Shown in pieces: positions 42,176 through 50,988 of a DNA stretch of 64,000 nt. Source of the stretch: Bradyrhizobium canariense (lineage in GTDB: Bacteria > Pseudomonadota > Alphaproteobacteria > Rhizobiales > Xanthobacteraceae); the NCBI RefSeq assembly GCF_900105125.1, contig NZ_LT629750.1:2108001-2172000 (forward strand), given 5' to 3'. Every line of letters begins with the position of its first letter. Positions within the stretch are counted from its first letter, which is position 1. The notes under the pieces were generated by a model. That model did no database searches, was not told the DNA's origin, and saw only the letters and a program-made list of their open reading frames with translations. The position numbers were made by a program, and so were the translations under genes.

Positions 42176-42775
42176 TCAGAAGTCTCGCAGACGATACGCG
42201 TTGTTGGATCCGCGCTGTCCCTCGAGCCAGCGCGCAAGTTCCTTGTGCGCATCCGCTCGGCGAATCTTGCCGATTTCCTCGATGTCCGGCGGATCGTCCG
42301 CGAATTCGAGATAGAGCCCGTCAGGAAGTGTGACATAGATCGACTTGCAGTACCCGTGATTGGTCTCGCGGTACGGGACACTTGCAGCCTTCAATCTTTC
42401 GACGAGTTCATTTTGTGTGGCTCGCGTCGCCTTGATTGCAATGTGATCAAAGCGTGGTATCTCGGGAAAGTTCTTTCGGTAACACTTTTCCTGAATCTCC
42501 TGGTCGGCAAACTGGAAGAAAGCGATGCAGCTCTCATCCTCGAGCGCAAAGAAGGTGTGGCAGAAGGAAACATCCCGACCGACTTCCGGCATAAAGATCG
42601 ACTCGCACCAGGTAGCAACCAGGGGCATGCCGATGATGTCTTCCATGAAATGGCGCGTCGCCTCCTGGTCACGGACCACGATGGCTCGGTGGTGCAATCG
42701 CAATGGGAGACGCGACAACAATTTGGGGCTCCCCGACGCTGTCGTGTCGGTCGATATTTTATCGATCTGATTCAT
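42176..42775 (-). CDS. VOC-superfamily (glyoxalase/dioxygenase) protein
   Basis: A 199-residue protein with paired beta-alpha-beta modules: LRLHHRAIVVRDQEATRHFM in the first, RFDHIAIKATRATQNELVER in the second and GLYLEFADDP at the end. His in the first module, His in the second and the last Glu are candidate metal ligands. Members include extradiol dioxygenases, glyoxalases and fosfomycin-type enzymes. It lies between an SDR and the reductase in the oxygenase operon, so a ring-cleavage or isomerase role on the oxygenase product is possible. Confidence 0.8.
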   Translation of the reverse strand: MNQIDKISTDTTASGSPKLLSRLPLRLHHRAIVVRDQEATRHFMEDIIGMPLVATWCESIFMPEVGRDVSFCHTFFALEDESCIAFFQFADQEIQEKCYRKNFPEIPRFDHIAIKATRATQNELVERLKAASVPYRETNHGYCKSIYVTLPDGLYLEFADDPPDIEEIGKIRRADAHKELARWLEGQRGSNNAYRLRDF

Positions 42776-42805
42776 TTTACCTCTCCTGAATACTGGCTAT
42801 GTTAT

Positions 42806-43027
42806 TCAACGCGCCTTCTTTAGGGCGAACCTTCCCATCATGCCGGGTTGAGTGCACACAACGCAGCCGGCCAAGCTCGCCAACGGACACAGAGACTTGT
42901 GCACCGGCCGGCCCGTGACGTCCCATTCGCGGTCTCGCAACGGCTTGGCCATATCCTCGGCCACCCCCCACTCTTTGGAACGAGCGCGCTGCGTCTTCCG
43001 CTCCAGAGATTTGATCCGAACCGACAT
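42806..43027 (-). CDS. 73-residue hypothetical protein in the oxygenase operon
   Basis: Starting at MSVRIKSLERK, with GCAGGACG upstream, the product is basic, with a DREWDVTGRPVHKSLCPL segment and a Cys pair (CVVC) near the C-terminus. It fits in the 269-base space between the SDR and the VOC gene, all on one strand, 18 bases after the SDR stop. No domain is recognised. The position within a tight operon is the main support. Confidence 0.45.
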   Translation of the reverse strand: MSVRIKSLERKTQRARSKEWGVAEDMAKPLRDREWDVTGRPVHKSLCPLASLAGCVVCTQPGMMGRFALKKAR

Positions 43028-43044
43028 GCGCTGACGTCCTGCGC

Positions 43045-43824
43045 TCAAAGCCGGTGTACATGCAGGCCGCCTCCGACCGGCACCATCGTGCCGGTGCAAA
43101 ATGGCAACAGCCCAGTTGCGAGCGCCGAGACGACTTGGCCGACTTCTTCCGGCTCACCCCACCGCCGTATCAGCGACGCACCCGCTTTGATCACATGGCC
43201 ATAACTCTCGCGGACGGCCTCGTTCATCTTGGTGCGGATCAATCCCGGCTGCACCTCGAACACATCGATTCCGCTGTCGGCGAGACGCGCCGCATAAAGC
43301 TTTGCCATCATCGCCAGCCCTGTCTTGGAGATGCAGTAAACGGCCTTCTCTGGAGAGGCCATCGTCGCGTTCGCGGAACTGATAATGACGATGGAACGCT
43401 TCAATTCCCCGGCTGGATTGGCCAGCATATGCTGGGCCACGGCCTGGGTGAGAAAGAAGGTCCCGCGAAGATTGACGCCAATCAGCAGGTCGAACACCTC
43501 TGGCGTTGTCTCCAGCATGTCGCCCCGCACCGGCACGTTGATACCCGCGTTGTTGACAAGACATGCAATCGGCCCAAGCGCCGCGGCACGATCGATCAAC
43601 GCCGCATGGCGGCCGAGATCGGCAATATCGCCGCGGATAAAATCCGCACGACTTCCCGTTTCTCTGATAGCCGCAATCGTGCGTTCACCCGTATCATTCA
43701 CCGCGGTGTCGACGACCGCGATATCGAACCCTGATTTCGCAAGAGCAACCGCGGTGGCTTCGCCGATGCCACGAGCGCCACCCGTTACAATAGCGGTGCC
43801 CCGCTTGCTGCTAACGCCTGCCAT
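43045..43824 (-). CDS. short-chain dehydrogenase of the oxygenase operon
   Basis: A 259-residue FabG-like SDR: VTGGARGIGEATA, RGDIAD, NNAGIN, the Ser in IISSANATM, YCISK, and GTMVPVGGGLH near the end. It would dehydrogenate a diol or alcohol made by the Rieske enzyme, whose gene ends 27 bases upstream. Sequence alone does not fix the substrate. Confidence 0.85.
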   Translation of the reverse strand: MAGVSSKRGTAIVTGGARGIGEATAVALAKSGFDIAVVDTAVNDTGERTIAAIRETGSRADFIRGDIADLGRHAALIDRAAALGPIACLVNNAGINVPVRGDMLETTPEVFDLLIGVNLRGTFFLTQAVAQHMLANPAGELKRSIVIISSANATMASPEKAVYCISKTGLAMMAKLYAARLADSGIDVFEVQPGLIRTKMNEAVRESYGHVIKAGASLIRRWGEPEEVGQVVSALATGLLPFCTGTMVPVGGGLHVHRL

Positions 43825-43850
43825 ATCGGCCCGCTTTCAGCTCGCACGGC

Positions 43851-45221
43851 TCAGGCAAGACGCTTCTCGATGTCCTGCATGCCTGCAATGATCTCGTCAC
43901 GGCGATCTTGCGGCGAGAACGAGTCGGCCCGCTCCACAAGACCATAGATTTCGCGGCCGACCGCGAGGAGATGAGCCCGCTCTGCATCGGGATCGGAGCG
44001 TCGGCGAATCCGTAGCACGGTATTGCTCGAATAAATGTTCTTGAGCGGCGCCTCATGCGTGTTCGTTTCCGACACGGGGAAGGCTGCCGGCACCTTTCCC
44101 GCAAGGATACTGCGCAATCCACGGCGCAACATCGCAACCCCCGCGTCCGTTGTTCCCAATCGCTCCAACGCGTGGACGGCGATGGTCCGCTGGCCGCCCT
44201 GCGCCTCCCAGTCGCCGGGCGCCCTCTGCTTAAGTTCATAATCGGGTTGCTCGACCTGACCGTCGATGTCGATCGAATTCCAGCCATTGCGTTCGGGCTC
44301 GCCGCCGGCGAATTCGCCTTCGCCATGCAGCCGCCAGCTGTAGATCGTGGTGCGTTCATCGTCGTTCGGAACGACCGCACGAACATAGAAGCACCGCTGA
44401 AAGTAAGGCTCCTGCATATTCAAATCGTAGAGTGATCCCACGAAAGCAAAGTTCGGGAATATACAATGGAACAAACGCACCCACAGCAGGTCGTCGTCGA
44501 CGCGTCGCAGTGCGCAATAGAAGATGCCGCTTCCATCCGCGGTCAATTTCCATTCAACAACCGGCAGAACGAAATAGTGATCACCGAAATGGGGCGTGAA
44601 TCGGGTGTGCAAGAACTGGCCATGGAAGGGATCCATGTTGTTCTCGAAAGTCTGAAGCCAGTTGTTCTCGTGGGTAACCGCGGACGGATACAAACTCAGT
44701 CCGGGAATCTTGAAGAGGTCGTATTCAGGGAAAGGCGGCTTGAGCTCAGGCGGTCCCATATAGGCGAGCACGAGGCCATGATATTCGACCGCCGGATAGG
44801 CACCCTGGAAGACGGTTTGCTTCAGCCGGCTCTGCGGGGGCTCTCCTGGCGTCTCAAGGACAGTGCCATCCACATCGAACAGCCAGCCATGATAGCAGCA
44901 GCGAATCCCGTTTTCCTCGATACGGCCGTATTCCAGCGTTGTGCCGCGATGGCAGCAATGCCGGTGAACGACGCCGACCCTTCCGCTGCGATCGCGGAAG
45001 GCCACGAGATCTTCCCCAAGAACGCGAATGAGGTGAGGCAGATCGGCAAGTTGAGATGAGAGACAGACCGGCTGCCAGAACCGGCGCATGTACTCACCCA
45101 TCTTCGTATTGGGCCCGGTTCGAGCCAGATCCCAATCCGGCTCCGGCGCCTCTCGCTGATCGTAGCCGCGATACGGACCCGCGATAGCTTTCATCTTCTC
45201 GAGTTTTGGTGCCAGTGACAT
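43851..45221 (-). CDS. Rieske non-heme iron oxygenase, alpha subunit
   Basis: A 456-residue oxygenase. The Rieske cluster is bound by Cys89/His91 (HCCHRG) and Cys108/His111 (CCYHGW); an extra Cys follows the first ligand in each pair. The mononuclear iron site is N-x2-D-x2-H-x4-H at 194-205 (NNMDPFHGQFLH). The C-terminal region is longer than in two-component dioxygenases and resembles the phthalate/vanillate-type demethylases and ring hydroxylases. I start it at MSLAPKLEK, with TGAGGAA upstream; the frame is open 41 codons further. It heads the operon that ends in the matching reductase. Confidence 0.9.
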   Translation of the reverse strand: MSLAPKLEKMKAIAGPYRGYDQREAPEPDWDLARTGPNTKMGEYMRRFWQPVCLSSQLADLPHLIRVLGEDLVAFRDRSGRVGVVHRHCCHRGTTLEYGRIEENGIRCCYHGWLFDVDGTVLETPGEPPQSRLKQTVFQGAYPAVEYHGLVLAYMGPPELKPPFPEYDLFKIPGLSLYPSAVTHENNWLQTFENNMDPFHGQFLHTRFTPHFGDHYFVLPVVEWKLTADGSGIFYCALRRVDDDLLWVRLFHCIFPNFAFVGSLYDLNMQEPYFQRCFYVRAVVPNDDERTTIYSWRLHGEGEFAGGEPERNGWNSIDIDGQVEQPDYELKQRAPGDWEAQGGQRTIAVHALERLGTTDAGVAMLRRGLRSILAGKVPAAFPVSETNTHEAPLKNIYSSNTVLRIRRRSDPDAERAHLLAVGREIYGLVERADSFSPQDRRDEIIAGMQDIEKRLA

Positions 45222-45489
45222 GCCAATGTTCCTCAAGCCGTGCGGGGTTGAATCCAGATTCGGACCGCACGTGTGCCGCGCCAAGTCGGACGGCTGCAAG
45301 CCGGCCACAAACCCGTGTTCGTGAGGGCAAATTTGTCGACGCAAGCCCTGAAAACAAAGGACCGGTTTTTGGTCACGACCGAGACCACTTCACCTTCACC
45401 CGCGACTTACGCCGGCAAGGTACGTAAACTTGCAAAATACAGACCTGCACGCGTGACCCTTTCGATCAAGTTTGGCCTATGAGGTGCCG

Positions 45490-47283
45490 ATGTTCACTAC
45501 CCGTCCGGAAATTGCCGGGAGTTTCGGCGTGGCCGCAAGCACCCATTGGATCGCCACTCAAGTGGCGATGGCAGTGCTCGAGCGCGGCGGAAACGCGTTC
45601 GACGCAGCCACCGCCGCCGGCTTCACGCTCCAGGTTGTCGAACCTCACCTGAACGGCCCGGGCGGCGATCTTCCCGCGATCATCCATTGCGCGCGAACGA
45701 AGACGCAACACGTGATCTGCGGACACGCAGGAGCGCCCCGCGCCGCGACCATCGACGTATTCCGCAAGCTCGGTATCGATCAGGTTCCCGGCACCGGCCT
45801 GCTCCCCGCGGTGGTGCCGGGTTCATTCGACGGCTGGTGCCTTATGCTGCGGGATTGGGGGACTTGGGAGTTCGCCGATGTGATCGCTTTTGCCATCGGC
45901 TATGCCAGACGCGGCGCCTACGTTCTGCCGAACATCAACGCGGCCATCGAAAGCGTTCGGGCGATGTTCGAAAGCGCCTGGCCGACTTCAGCCGCGGTGT
46001 TTCTTCTAAACGGTAATGTCCCACCGACGGGCGGGCTGCTCACGCGCCCAGCGCTGGCGGAGACATGGGAACGGCTCATCCGCGAAGCCGTCGGCTCTAA
46101 TCGCGAAGCGCGCATCGACGCCGTGCGTAAAGCCTGGTATCGCGGCTTTGTGGCGGAGGCGATCGACCGGTTTTTCCGCGACACCGACGTTCTTGACGTC
46201 ACAGGCCGCCGCCATCGGGGCCTTCTAACCGGCGATGATCTTGCCGGGTGGACGGCGCATGTAGAGCCGCCGGTGAGCCTCAACTATCGTGACCATACCG
46301 TCCTGAAGTGCGGCGTATGGAGTCAGGGGCCTGCGTTCTTGCAGCAACTCGCGTTGCTAAAGGGACTGGGAGTGGCAGCGTTGAACCCCCTCGGCGCCGA
46401 ATTTATCCATATCGTTACTGAGAGCGCGAAACTCGCTTTCGCCGATCGTGAAGCCTATTATGGCGACCCAAACTATGCCGATGTTCCGCTAACGCAGCTA
46501 TTATCTGAGGAATACAACAACGACCGGCGTCGCCTGATTGGACCACTGGCATCGAATGAATTGCGACCCGGCTCGCTTCCGGGCTACCAGGCGTTGATCG
46601 ATCACTTGCCGAGCCCGGACGTTGCCGTGACGGCCGGTATTGGCGAGCCTACTGTCGCCGGCGCTGGAGAGCCCACGGTTGCACGGCTCGGCGCGGTCCG
46701 CGGCGATACCTGCCATCTCGATGTCATTGACCGCTTCGGCAATATGGTCAGTGCAACGCCGTCCGGCGGCTGGCTACAATCCTCGCCCGTCATTCCTGAG
46801 CTTGGCTTCTGTCTTGGCACGCGCGGTCAAATGTTTTCGCTGACGCCCGATCATCCGAATAGTCTCGCTCCAGGCAAGCGGCCGCGGACAACGCTGTCGC
46901 CCAGCTTCGCTCTTCGCGACGGCAACGCATGGATGGCATTCGGAACGCCAGGAGGCGACCAGCAAGACCAGTGGTCGCTCATTTTCTTTCTGCGCATGGT
47001 CGATCACAGGATGACGATCCAGCAGGCGATCGACGCGCCGAGCTTCCACAGCGAGCATTGGCCGAGCAGCTTCTGGCCCCGCACGGCTTCCCCGGGGAAA
47101 CTGGTGATTGAAGGTCGCTATGGCGCAGACGTGCGCAACGAGTTGAAGCGCAAGGGCCACACAGTGGAACAGGGTGGAGATTGGTCGGAAGGCCGCCTCT
47201 CCGCCGCGCGGATCGAACCTGATGGGCAGATGTATGCCGGCGCGAATCCACGAGGGATGCAGGGATACGCAGCCGGCCGCTGA
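45490..47283 (+). CDS. gamma-glutamyltransferase-like Ntn hydrolase
   Basis: A 597-residue protein of the gamma-glutamyltranspeptidase family, which self-cleaves before a Thr. It has AVLERGGNAFDAATAAGF, then VVPGSFDGW, and the probable nucleophile in RGDTCHLDVIDRFGNMVS (TTH in the classic enzymes, TCH here), ending with GTPGGDQQDQWSLIFFLRMV. I see no signal peptide, so it may act in the cytoplasm, as do relatives that cleave amides or cephalosporin-like acyl groups. The start is the ATG with GAGGTG upstream. It is transcribed divergently from the Rieske operon across 268 bases. Confidence 0.85.
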   Translation: MFTTRPEIAGSFGVAASTHWIATQVAMAVLERGGNAFDAATAAGFTLQVVEPHLNGPGGDLPAIIHCARTKTQHVICGHAGAPRAATIDVFRKLGIDQVPGTGLLPAVVPGSFDGWCLMLRDWGTWEFADVIAFAIGYARRGAYVLPNINAAIESVRAMFESAWPTSAAVFLLNGNVPPTGGLLTRPALAETWERLIREAVGSNREARIDAVRKAWYRGFVAEAIDRFFRDTDVLDVTGRRHRGLLTGDDLAGWTAHVEPPVSLNYRDHTVLKCGVWSQGPAFLQQLALLKGLGVAALNPLGAEFIHIVTESAKLAFADREAYYGDPNYADVPLTQLLSEEYNNDRRRLIGPLASNELRPGSLPGYQALIDHLPSPDVAVTAGIGEPTVAGAGEPTVARLGAVRGDTCHLDVIDRFGNMVSATPSGGWLQSSPVIPELGFCLGTRGQMFSLTPDHPNSLAPGKRPRTTLSPSFALRDGNAWMAFGTPGGDQQDQWSLIFFLRMVDHRMTIQQAIDAPSFHSEHWPSSFWPRTASPGKLVIEGRYGADVRNELKRKGHTVEQGGDWSEGRLSAARIEPDGQMYAGANPRGMQGYAAGR

Positions 47284-47513
47284 CGCAGAACGAAACGCTG
47301 ACCGGCCACGGTTCGATATTCTATTACGTCAAAATGAAGGGATGCCGCCCCTCGGGGATAAGGGTGACGGCACCAAATTGCGGCCATCGATAACGCGCAA
47401 GCGTCCGGAGAAACGCCTGACGCGCCTCCCCTGCAACGACCGCGCTGAACCTCCGTCATTATCCGGCCAGTTGGAATCCGGCCGCAAGCCGGCTTCCACT
47501 TTCGCCAATCGCG

Positions 47514-48239
47514 TCAGCCGTGGCTGGACGTCGTGTCGCCGTCGTAAATCGCGCTCAGCGTCTCGTCCACCATCCGCCCCTCGGCATAGACCGCAATACC
47601 GGGCGGTACCGAGACATCCGGCAGATTCTTCGGATCCGGCGATATTCCGGCGACGAGAGTCTTGAAATTGACGACACCGGCCCAGACTGGGAGCGCGTAA
47701 TCCTCGTCGTCATCAACCGGCATGCCAACGCGAACCTTGGCCGACGCCTCTTCGATATCCATGCTGAGCAACTTGGTGGCCTGCAGCTCTTTGTCTGTCG
47801 CGGCCCGATTGGCGGAAGTGCGACCTGGAACGAAGCGATCGACATAGACGTCCATCGCCCGCCGCTTGTGATCTTCATCCTCGACCAGCGAAGCTTGGCC
47901 AAACGCCATCACGGAGCGATAGTTGACCGAGCTATGAAATCCGGAACGGGCGATCACAAGACCATCAACATGCGACACCGTCAAACAGACGGGAATGCCC
48001 TTGCTTTGCGCTATCAGCGCGCGGCTTGCCGAGGAGCCGTGCCAATAGAGATGGTTCTGTTCGCGCCAGAATGCGGTGGGCGTTACATAGGGCTGGCCAT
48101 CGATGACGTAACCAACGTTGCACAAGAGCGCGGAGTCAAGAATGCTGTAAACGAGTTTCTTGTCATAGGATCCGCGTTGCCGCATGAGCCTGACCTTGTT
48201 TCGCGCGCTGACTGGAAAGGTATCGAGCTTCTTGTCCAT
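47514..48239 (-). CDS. FMN-binding pyridoxamine-5'-phosphate-oxidase-like protein
   Basis: A 241-residue split-barrel protein. RGSYDKKLVYSILDSALLCN starts the first strand, then GYVIDGQPYVTPTAFWREQN, YWHGSSASRALI and NYRSVMAFGQASLVED mark the PPOX/nitroimidazole-resistance-like flavin-binding group. It may bind FMN or F420-like flavin. It follows the amidohydrolase gene on the same strand after a 100-base gap; a shared transcript is possible. Confidence 0.8.
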   Translation of the reverse strand: MDKKLDTFPVSARNKVRLMRQRGSYDKKLVYSILDSALLCNVGYVIDGQPYVTPTAFWREQNHLYWHGSSASRALIAQSKGIPVCLTVSHVDGLVIARSGFHSSVNYRSVMAFGQASLVEDEDHKRRAMDVYVDRFVPGRTSANRAATDKELQATKLLSMDIEEASAKVRVGMPVDDDEDYALPVWAGVVNFKTLVAGISPDPKNLPDVSVPPGIAVYAEGRMVDETLSAIYDGDTTSSHG

Positions 48240-48339
48240 GTTTTTTTCACCGTATCAAAACAGAATTTGTCCTTCGACTACTGAGCAGGCACGGCCTTTT
48301 CTGCACAGACCCACTTTCACGCACGAGACAGGCCCACTT

Positions 48340-49521
48340 TCATTGGGAACGCCAGACACCGGCGAAGACGCTTCCACGTGGAACAAGCCTCGTACTGCTT
48401 TGCATCGTCTTCCCGACGCAGTCGCGGAATTCGAAGCTCCCCTCCTCCACCTCGAACAATGTGGCATCACCGACCGCGCCGGGCGCAAGCGTTCCGATCT
48501 GCGGCCGGGATATCGCGCCCGCCGGAGCCGACGTGACGCTGCGCACGATGTCTGAAAGCCCCAGGCCCATGACATGGAATTTCGACAGGGTTGTCATGAG
48601 ATCGAATACCGGTCCTTCGACGTTCAACACATGCAGGTCGGTCGAGAGCACGTCGGGCACAAATCCCTTCGCGAGCATTCCTTTGGCGATACGGAAATCC
48701 AGCGAGCCCGCGCCGTGGCCGAGATCGAATATCACTCCGCGTTCCCGCGCGATCAGCACCTCTTCCCAGATTTCACCATCCGGTCGCAGTGGCGCGTTGG
48801 GAAACGGCTTGAAGCAATGCGTCAGGATATCGCCGGGACGCAGGCGCATCAGCACGTCCTTTCGGCTGGGCGGAAGGTAGTCGACATGCGCCATCACCGG
48901 TAGCCCGGTTTCCGCAGCAACCTCCAACGCCATGTCCAGCGGCGCAATTCCGCTGGAGCCGCTGGCGATACGGCCCACCCGAACCTTGATACCAACGATC
49001 AGGTCGCGATTCTCGTTGACAATCCGTATACATTCATCGAGGTCGAGCAGGCGCAGGTCGGTACATTCCCCGACCATCACGGGCGCGCTGTAGGCAAAAA
49101 TGCCCGGAAACGACACATTGAGGAATGCCAGAATACGCAGACTGGAGCGCTCGATGATATGATGGCGCAAGCCCGGAAAATTCCCCGGTCCGGCGCTCCC
49201 CGCATCAACAACCGTGGTGACCCCACCGCGCGCCGCCACCAGTTCAGGTTTGACGCTGATGGATGTCGCGCCCCAATAGACATGGGCATGCAGATCGATA
49301 AAGCCCGGGGCCAGAATGAGGCCTGATACATCGCGAATGTCGGCGGCGGCGCACTCGATCTGCGGCGCAACTTCGGCCACCAGGCCTCCCGCGAAAGCAA
49401 CGTCGAGACGCGTATCAATATCTCTGCTCGGGTCGATCACGCGCGCACCGCGCAGGACGAGATCGTATCGGGTCGGTGCGTTATCTGGAGGCGCAGAATT
49501 CGAACGGACCGCAATCGTCAT
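48340..49521 (-). CDS. amidohydrolase/deacetylase-family metallohydrolase
   Basis: A 393-residue cyclic amidohydrolase-fold enzyme with a complete binuclear site: FIDLHAHVY (HxH), the carboxylated Lys in GIKVRVG, His in MAHVDYLPP, His in LTHCFKP and Asp in STDLHV. Relatives hydrolyse dihydroorotate, hydantoins or N-acetyl groups. Its ATG overlaps the livF stop by four bases, so it is part of the transporter operon and probably acts on the imported compound. Confidence 0.85.
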   Translation of the reverse strand: MTIAVRSNSAPPDNAPTRYDLVLRGARVIDPSRDIDTRLDVAFAGGLVAEVAPQIECAAADIRDVSGLILAPGFIDLHAHVYWGATSISVKPELVAARGGVTTVVDAGSAGPGNFPGLRHHIIERSSLRILAFLNVSFPGIFAYSAPVMVGECTDLRLLDLDECIRIVNENRDLIVGIKVRVGRIASGSSGIAPLDMALEVAAETGLPVMAHVDYLPPSRKDVLMRLRPGDILTHCFKPFPNAPLRPDGEIWEEVLIARERGVIFDLGHGAGSLDFRIAKGMLAKGFVPDVLSTDLHVLNVEGPVFDLMTTLSKFHVMGLGLSDIVRSVTSAPAGAISRPQIGTLAPGAVGDATLFEVEEGSFEFRDCVGKTMQSSTRLVPRGSVFAGVWRSQ

Positions 49522-50222
49522 AGGTAGGCTTCCTTGATCATGTCATCCTCTCGCAACTCTCGCGCGGAGCCTTCGAGGGCAATCTGACCGGACTCGAGCA
49601 CATAGCCCCGCGATGCAACCGCGAGCGACGCATAAGCATTCTGCTCTACCAGGAGAACGGAGAGACCACGGTCGCGAATCCGCAAAATGATATCGAACAC
49701 CTCGTCGCACATGAGTGGTGACAGCCCCATTGATGGCTCATCCATCAGAATTAGTTGCGGGCGTGTCATCAAGGCGCGGCCAATCGCCAGCATCTGTTGC
49801 TGGCCTCCCGAGAGGGTTCCGCTCAGCTGATCCAGGCGTTCACGCAGAAGCGGAAAAAGCTCCAGGACCATCTCGAGCGTTTCGGCCGCGGCGGCGGGCT
49901 CATTGCGGACGGACGCGCCGATCATGAGATTTTCCGCTACCGTCATCGGCCCGAATATACGACGGCCTTCGGGAACGATGGCAATACCACGACGGACTAT
50001 CTCGGTCGTCTTGCACCCGCCAAGCGCTTCTCCGTTGAAGACCATCGTTCCTGCTGAGGGCTTCAAGATGCCGAGGATCGTCAGCAACGTGGTTGTCTTG
50101 CCCGCACCGTTGCTGCCCAGAAGACAAACGATCTCGGCCTTACCAACGGTCAGCGAAACTCCGTGGAGGATTCTGGCTGGCCCGTAGCCGGATTCAATTT
50201 TCTTCAGCTCCAGCATTTGCAT
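49518..50222 (-). CDS. livF: branched-chain-type ABC transporter ATPase LivF
   Basis: A 234-residue ATPase: Walker A GSNGAGKTT, signature LSGGQQQM and Walker B LILMDEPSMGL, with the VEQNAYASLAVASRGYVLE end typical of LivF. It powers uptake with LivG, LivH and LivM. Its start overlaps the livG 3' end by 29 bases; GGGGAGGGG precedes the first ATG. The next gene is the amidohydrolase. Confidence 0.9.
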   Translation of the reverse strand: MQMLELKKIESGYGPARILHGVSLTVGKAEIVCLLGSNGAGKTTTLLTILGILKPSAGTMVFNGEALGGCKTTEIVRRGIAIVPEGRRIFGPMTVAENLMIGASVRNEPAAAAETLEMVLELFPLLRERLDQLSGTLSGGQQQMLAIGRALMTRPQLILMDEPSMGLSPLMCDEVFDIILRIRDRGLSVLLVEQNAYASLAVASRGYVLESGQIALEGSARELREDDMIKEAYL

Positions 50223-50985
50223 AGCCCCTCCCCAGATACGCCTCGATCACTCGCGCATCCCTGCGGATTTCATCGAACGAGCCTTCTGCAATTTTCCGTC
50301 CGTAGTCGAGCACGATGACCTTGTCGGTTACCCCCTCGATCAAGCGCATCTTGTGCTCGATGAGAATGATGGTTGTGCCTTTCGACCTGATACGCAGCAG
50401 ATCGTGCACCAGATTTCGTATCTCCTGCAGAGCCATACCCGCGGCAGGCTCATCGAGCAAAAGAAGCCGTGGCCTGGTCGCCAACGCACGGACAATTTCG
50501 AGCCGCCTCTTGTCGGCGTATGGAAGTTCACCCGCGCGGCGCTCGGAAAATGCCTCCAGGCCGCCACGGCCCTCCGCCAAGAGGGTCAGCGCATCCGCGC
50601 GCATCTTCGCTTCCTCCCTGGCGACGGAAGGCAGGTCCAAAACGGCCGCGCCATAGCTGGTTCGCAGATGCGAATCCATTCCGACCATGACATTCTCGAC
50701 GACGCTAAGCTGGTCGAACAGCCGTATCTGCTGGAAGGTCCGGCCAATTCCATCGCGAGCGATCTGGTGCGGTTTGCGCCCGACCAGGGATTTCCCACCA
50801 AACAGGATATCGCCCGAGGTCGGCCGGCAGATGCCGGTGATCAGATTGATCATGGTCGTCTTCCCGGCTCCGTTGGGGCCGATCAGACCGACGATGGCGC
50901 CCTCTTCGACATCGAAACTGACGTCATCGAGTGCGGTAAGACCGGAGAACCGTTGAGTGAGATCGCGAACGGAAAGAAGCGCCAT
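50194..50985 (-). CDS. livG: branched-chain-type ABC transporter ATPase LivG
   Basis: A 263-residue ATPase with Walker A GPNGAGKTT, Walker B LLLLDEPAAGM and the LivG-type C-terminus (VIEAYLGRG). The signature region reads ELPYADKRRLEIVRALATRP, in which the usual LSGGQ is replaced, as often happens in LivG partners of a good LivF. It starts just before the livM stop on the minus strand, with a three-base gap. Confidence 0.9.
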   Translation of the reverse strand: MALLSVRDLTQRFSGLTALDDVSFDVEEGAIVGLIGPNGAGKTTMINLITGICRPTSGDILFGGKSLVGRKPHQIARDGIGRTFQQIRLFDQLSVVENVMVGMDSHLRTSYGAAVLDLPSVAREEAKMRADALTLLAEGRGGLEAFSERRAGELPYADKRRLEIVRALATRPRLLLLDEPAAGMALQEIRNLVHDLLRIRSKGTTIILIEHKMRLIEGVTDKVIVLDYGRKIAEGSFDEIRRDARVIEAYLGRGYANAGAEEN

Positions 50986-50988
50986 AGC

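Noticed and set aside
41681..42823. A 380-codon plus-strand frame opposite the reductase and VOC genes
   Set aside because: Both minus-strand genes have complete active-site motifs. The plus frame spans two genes and has none.
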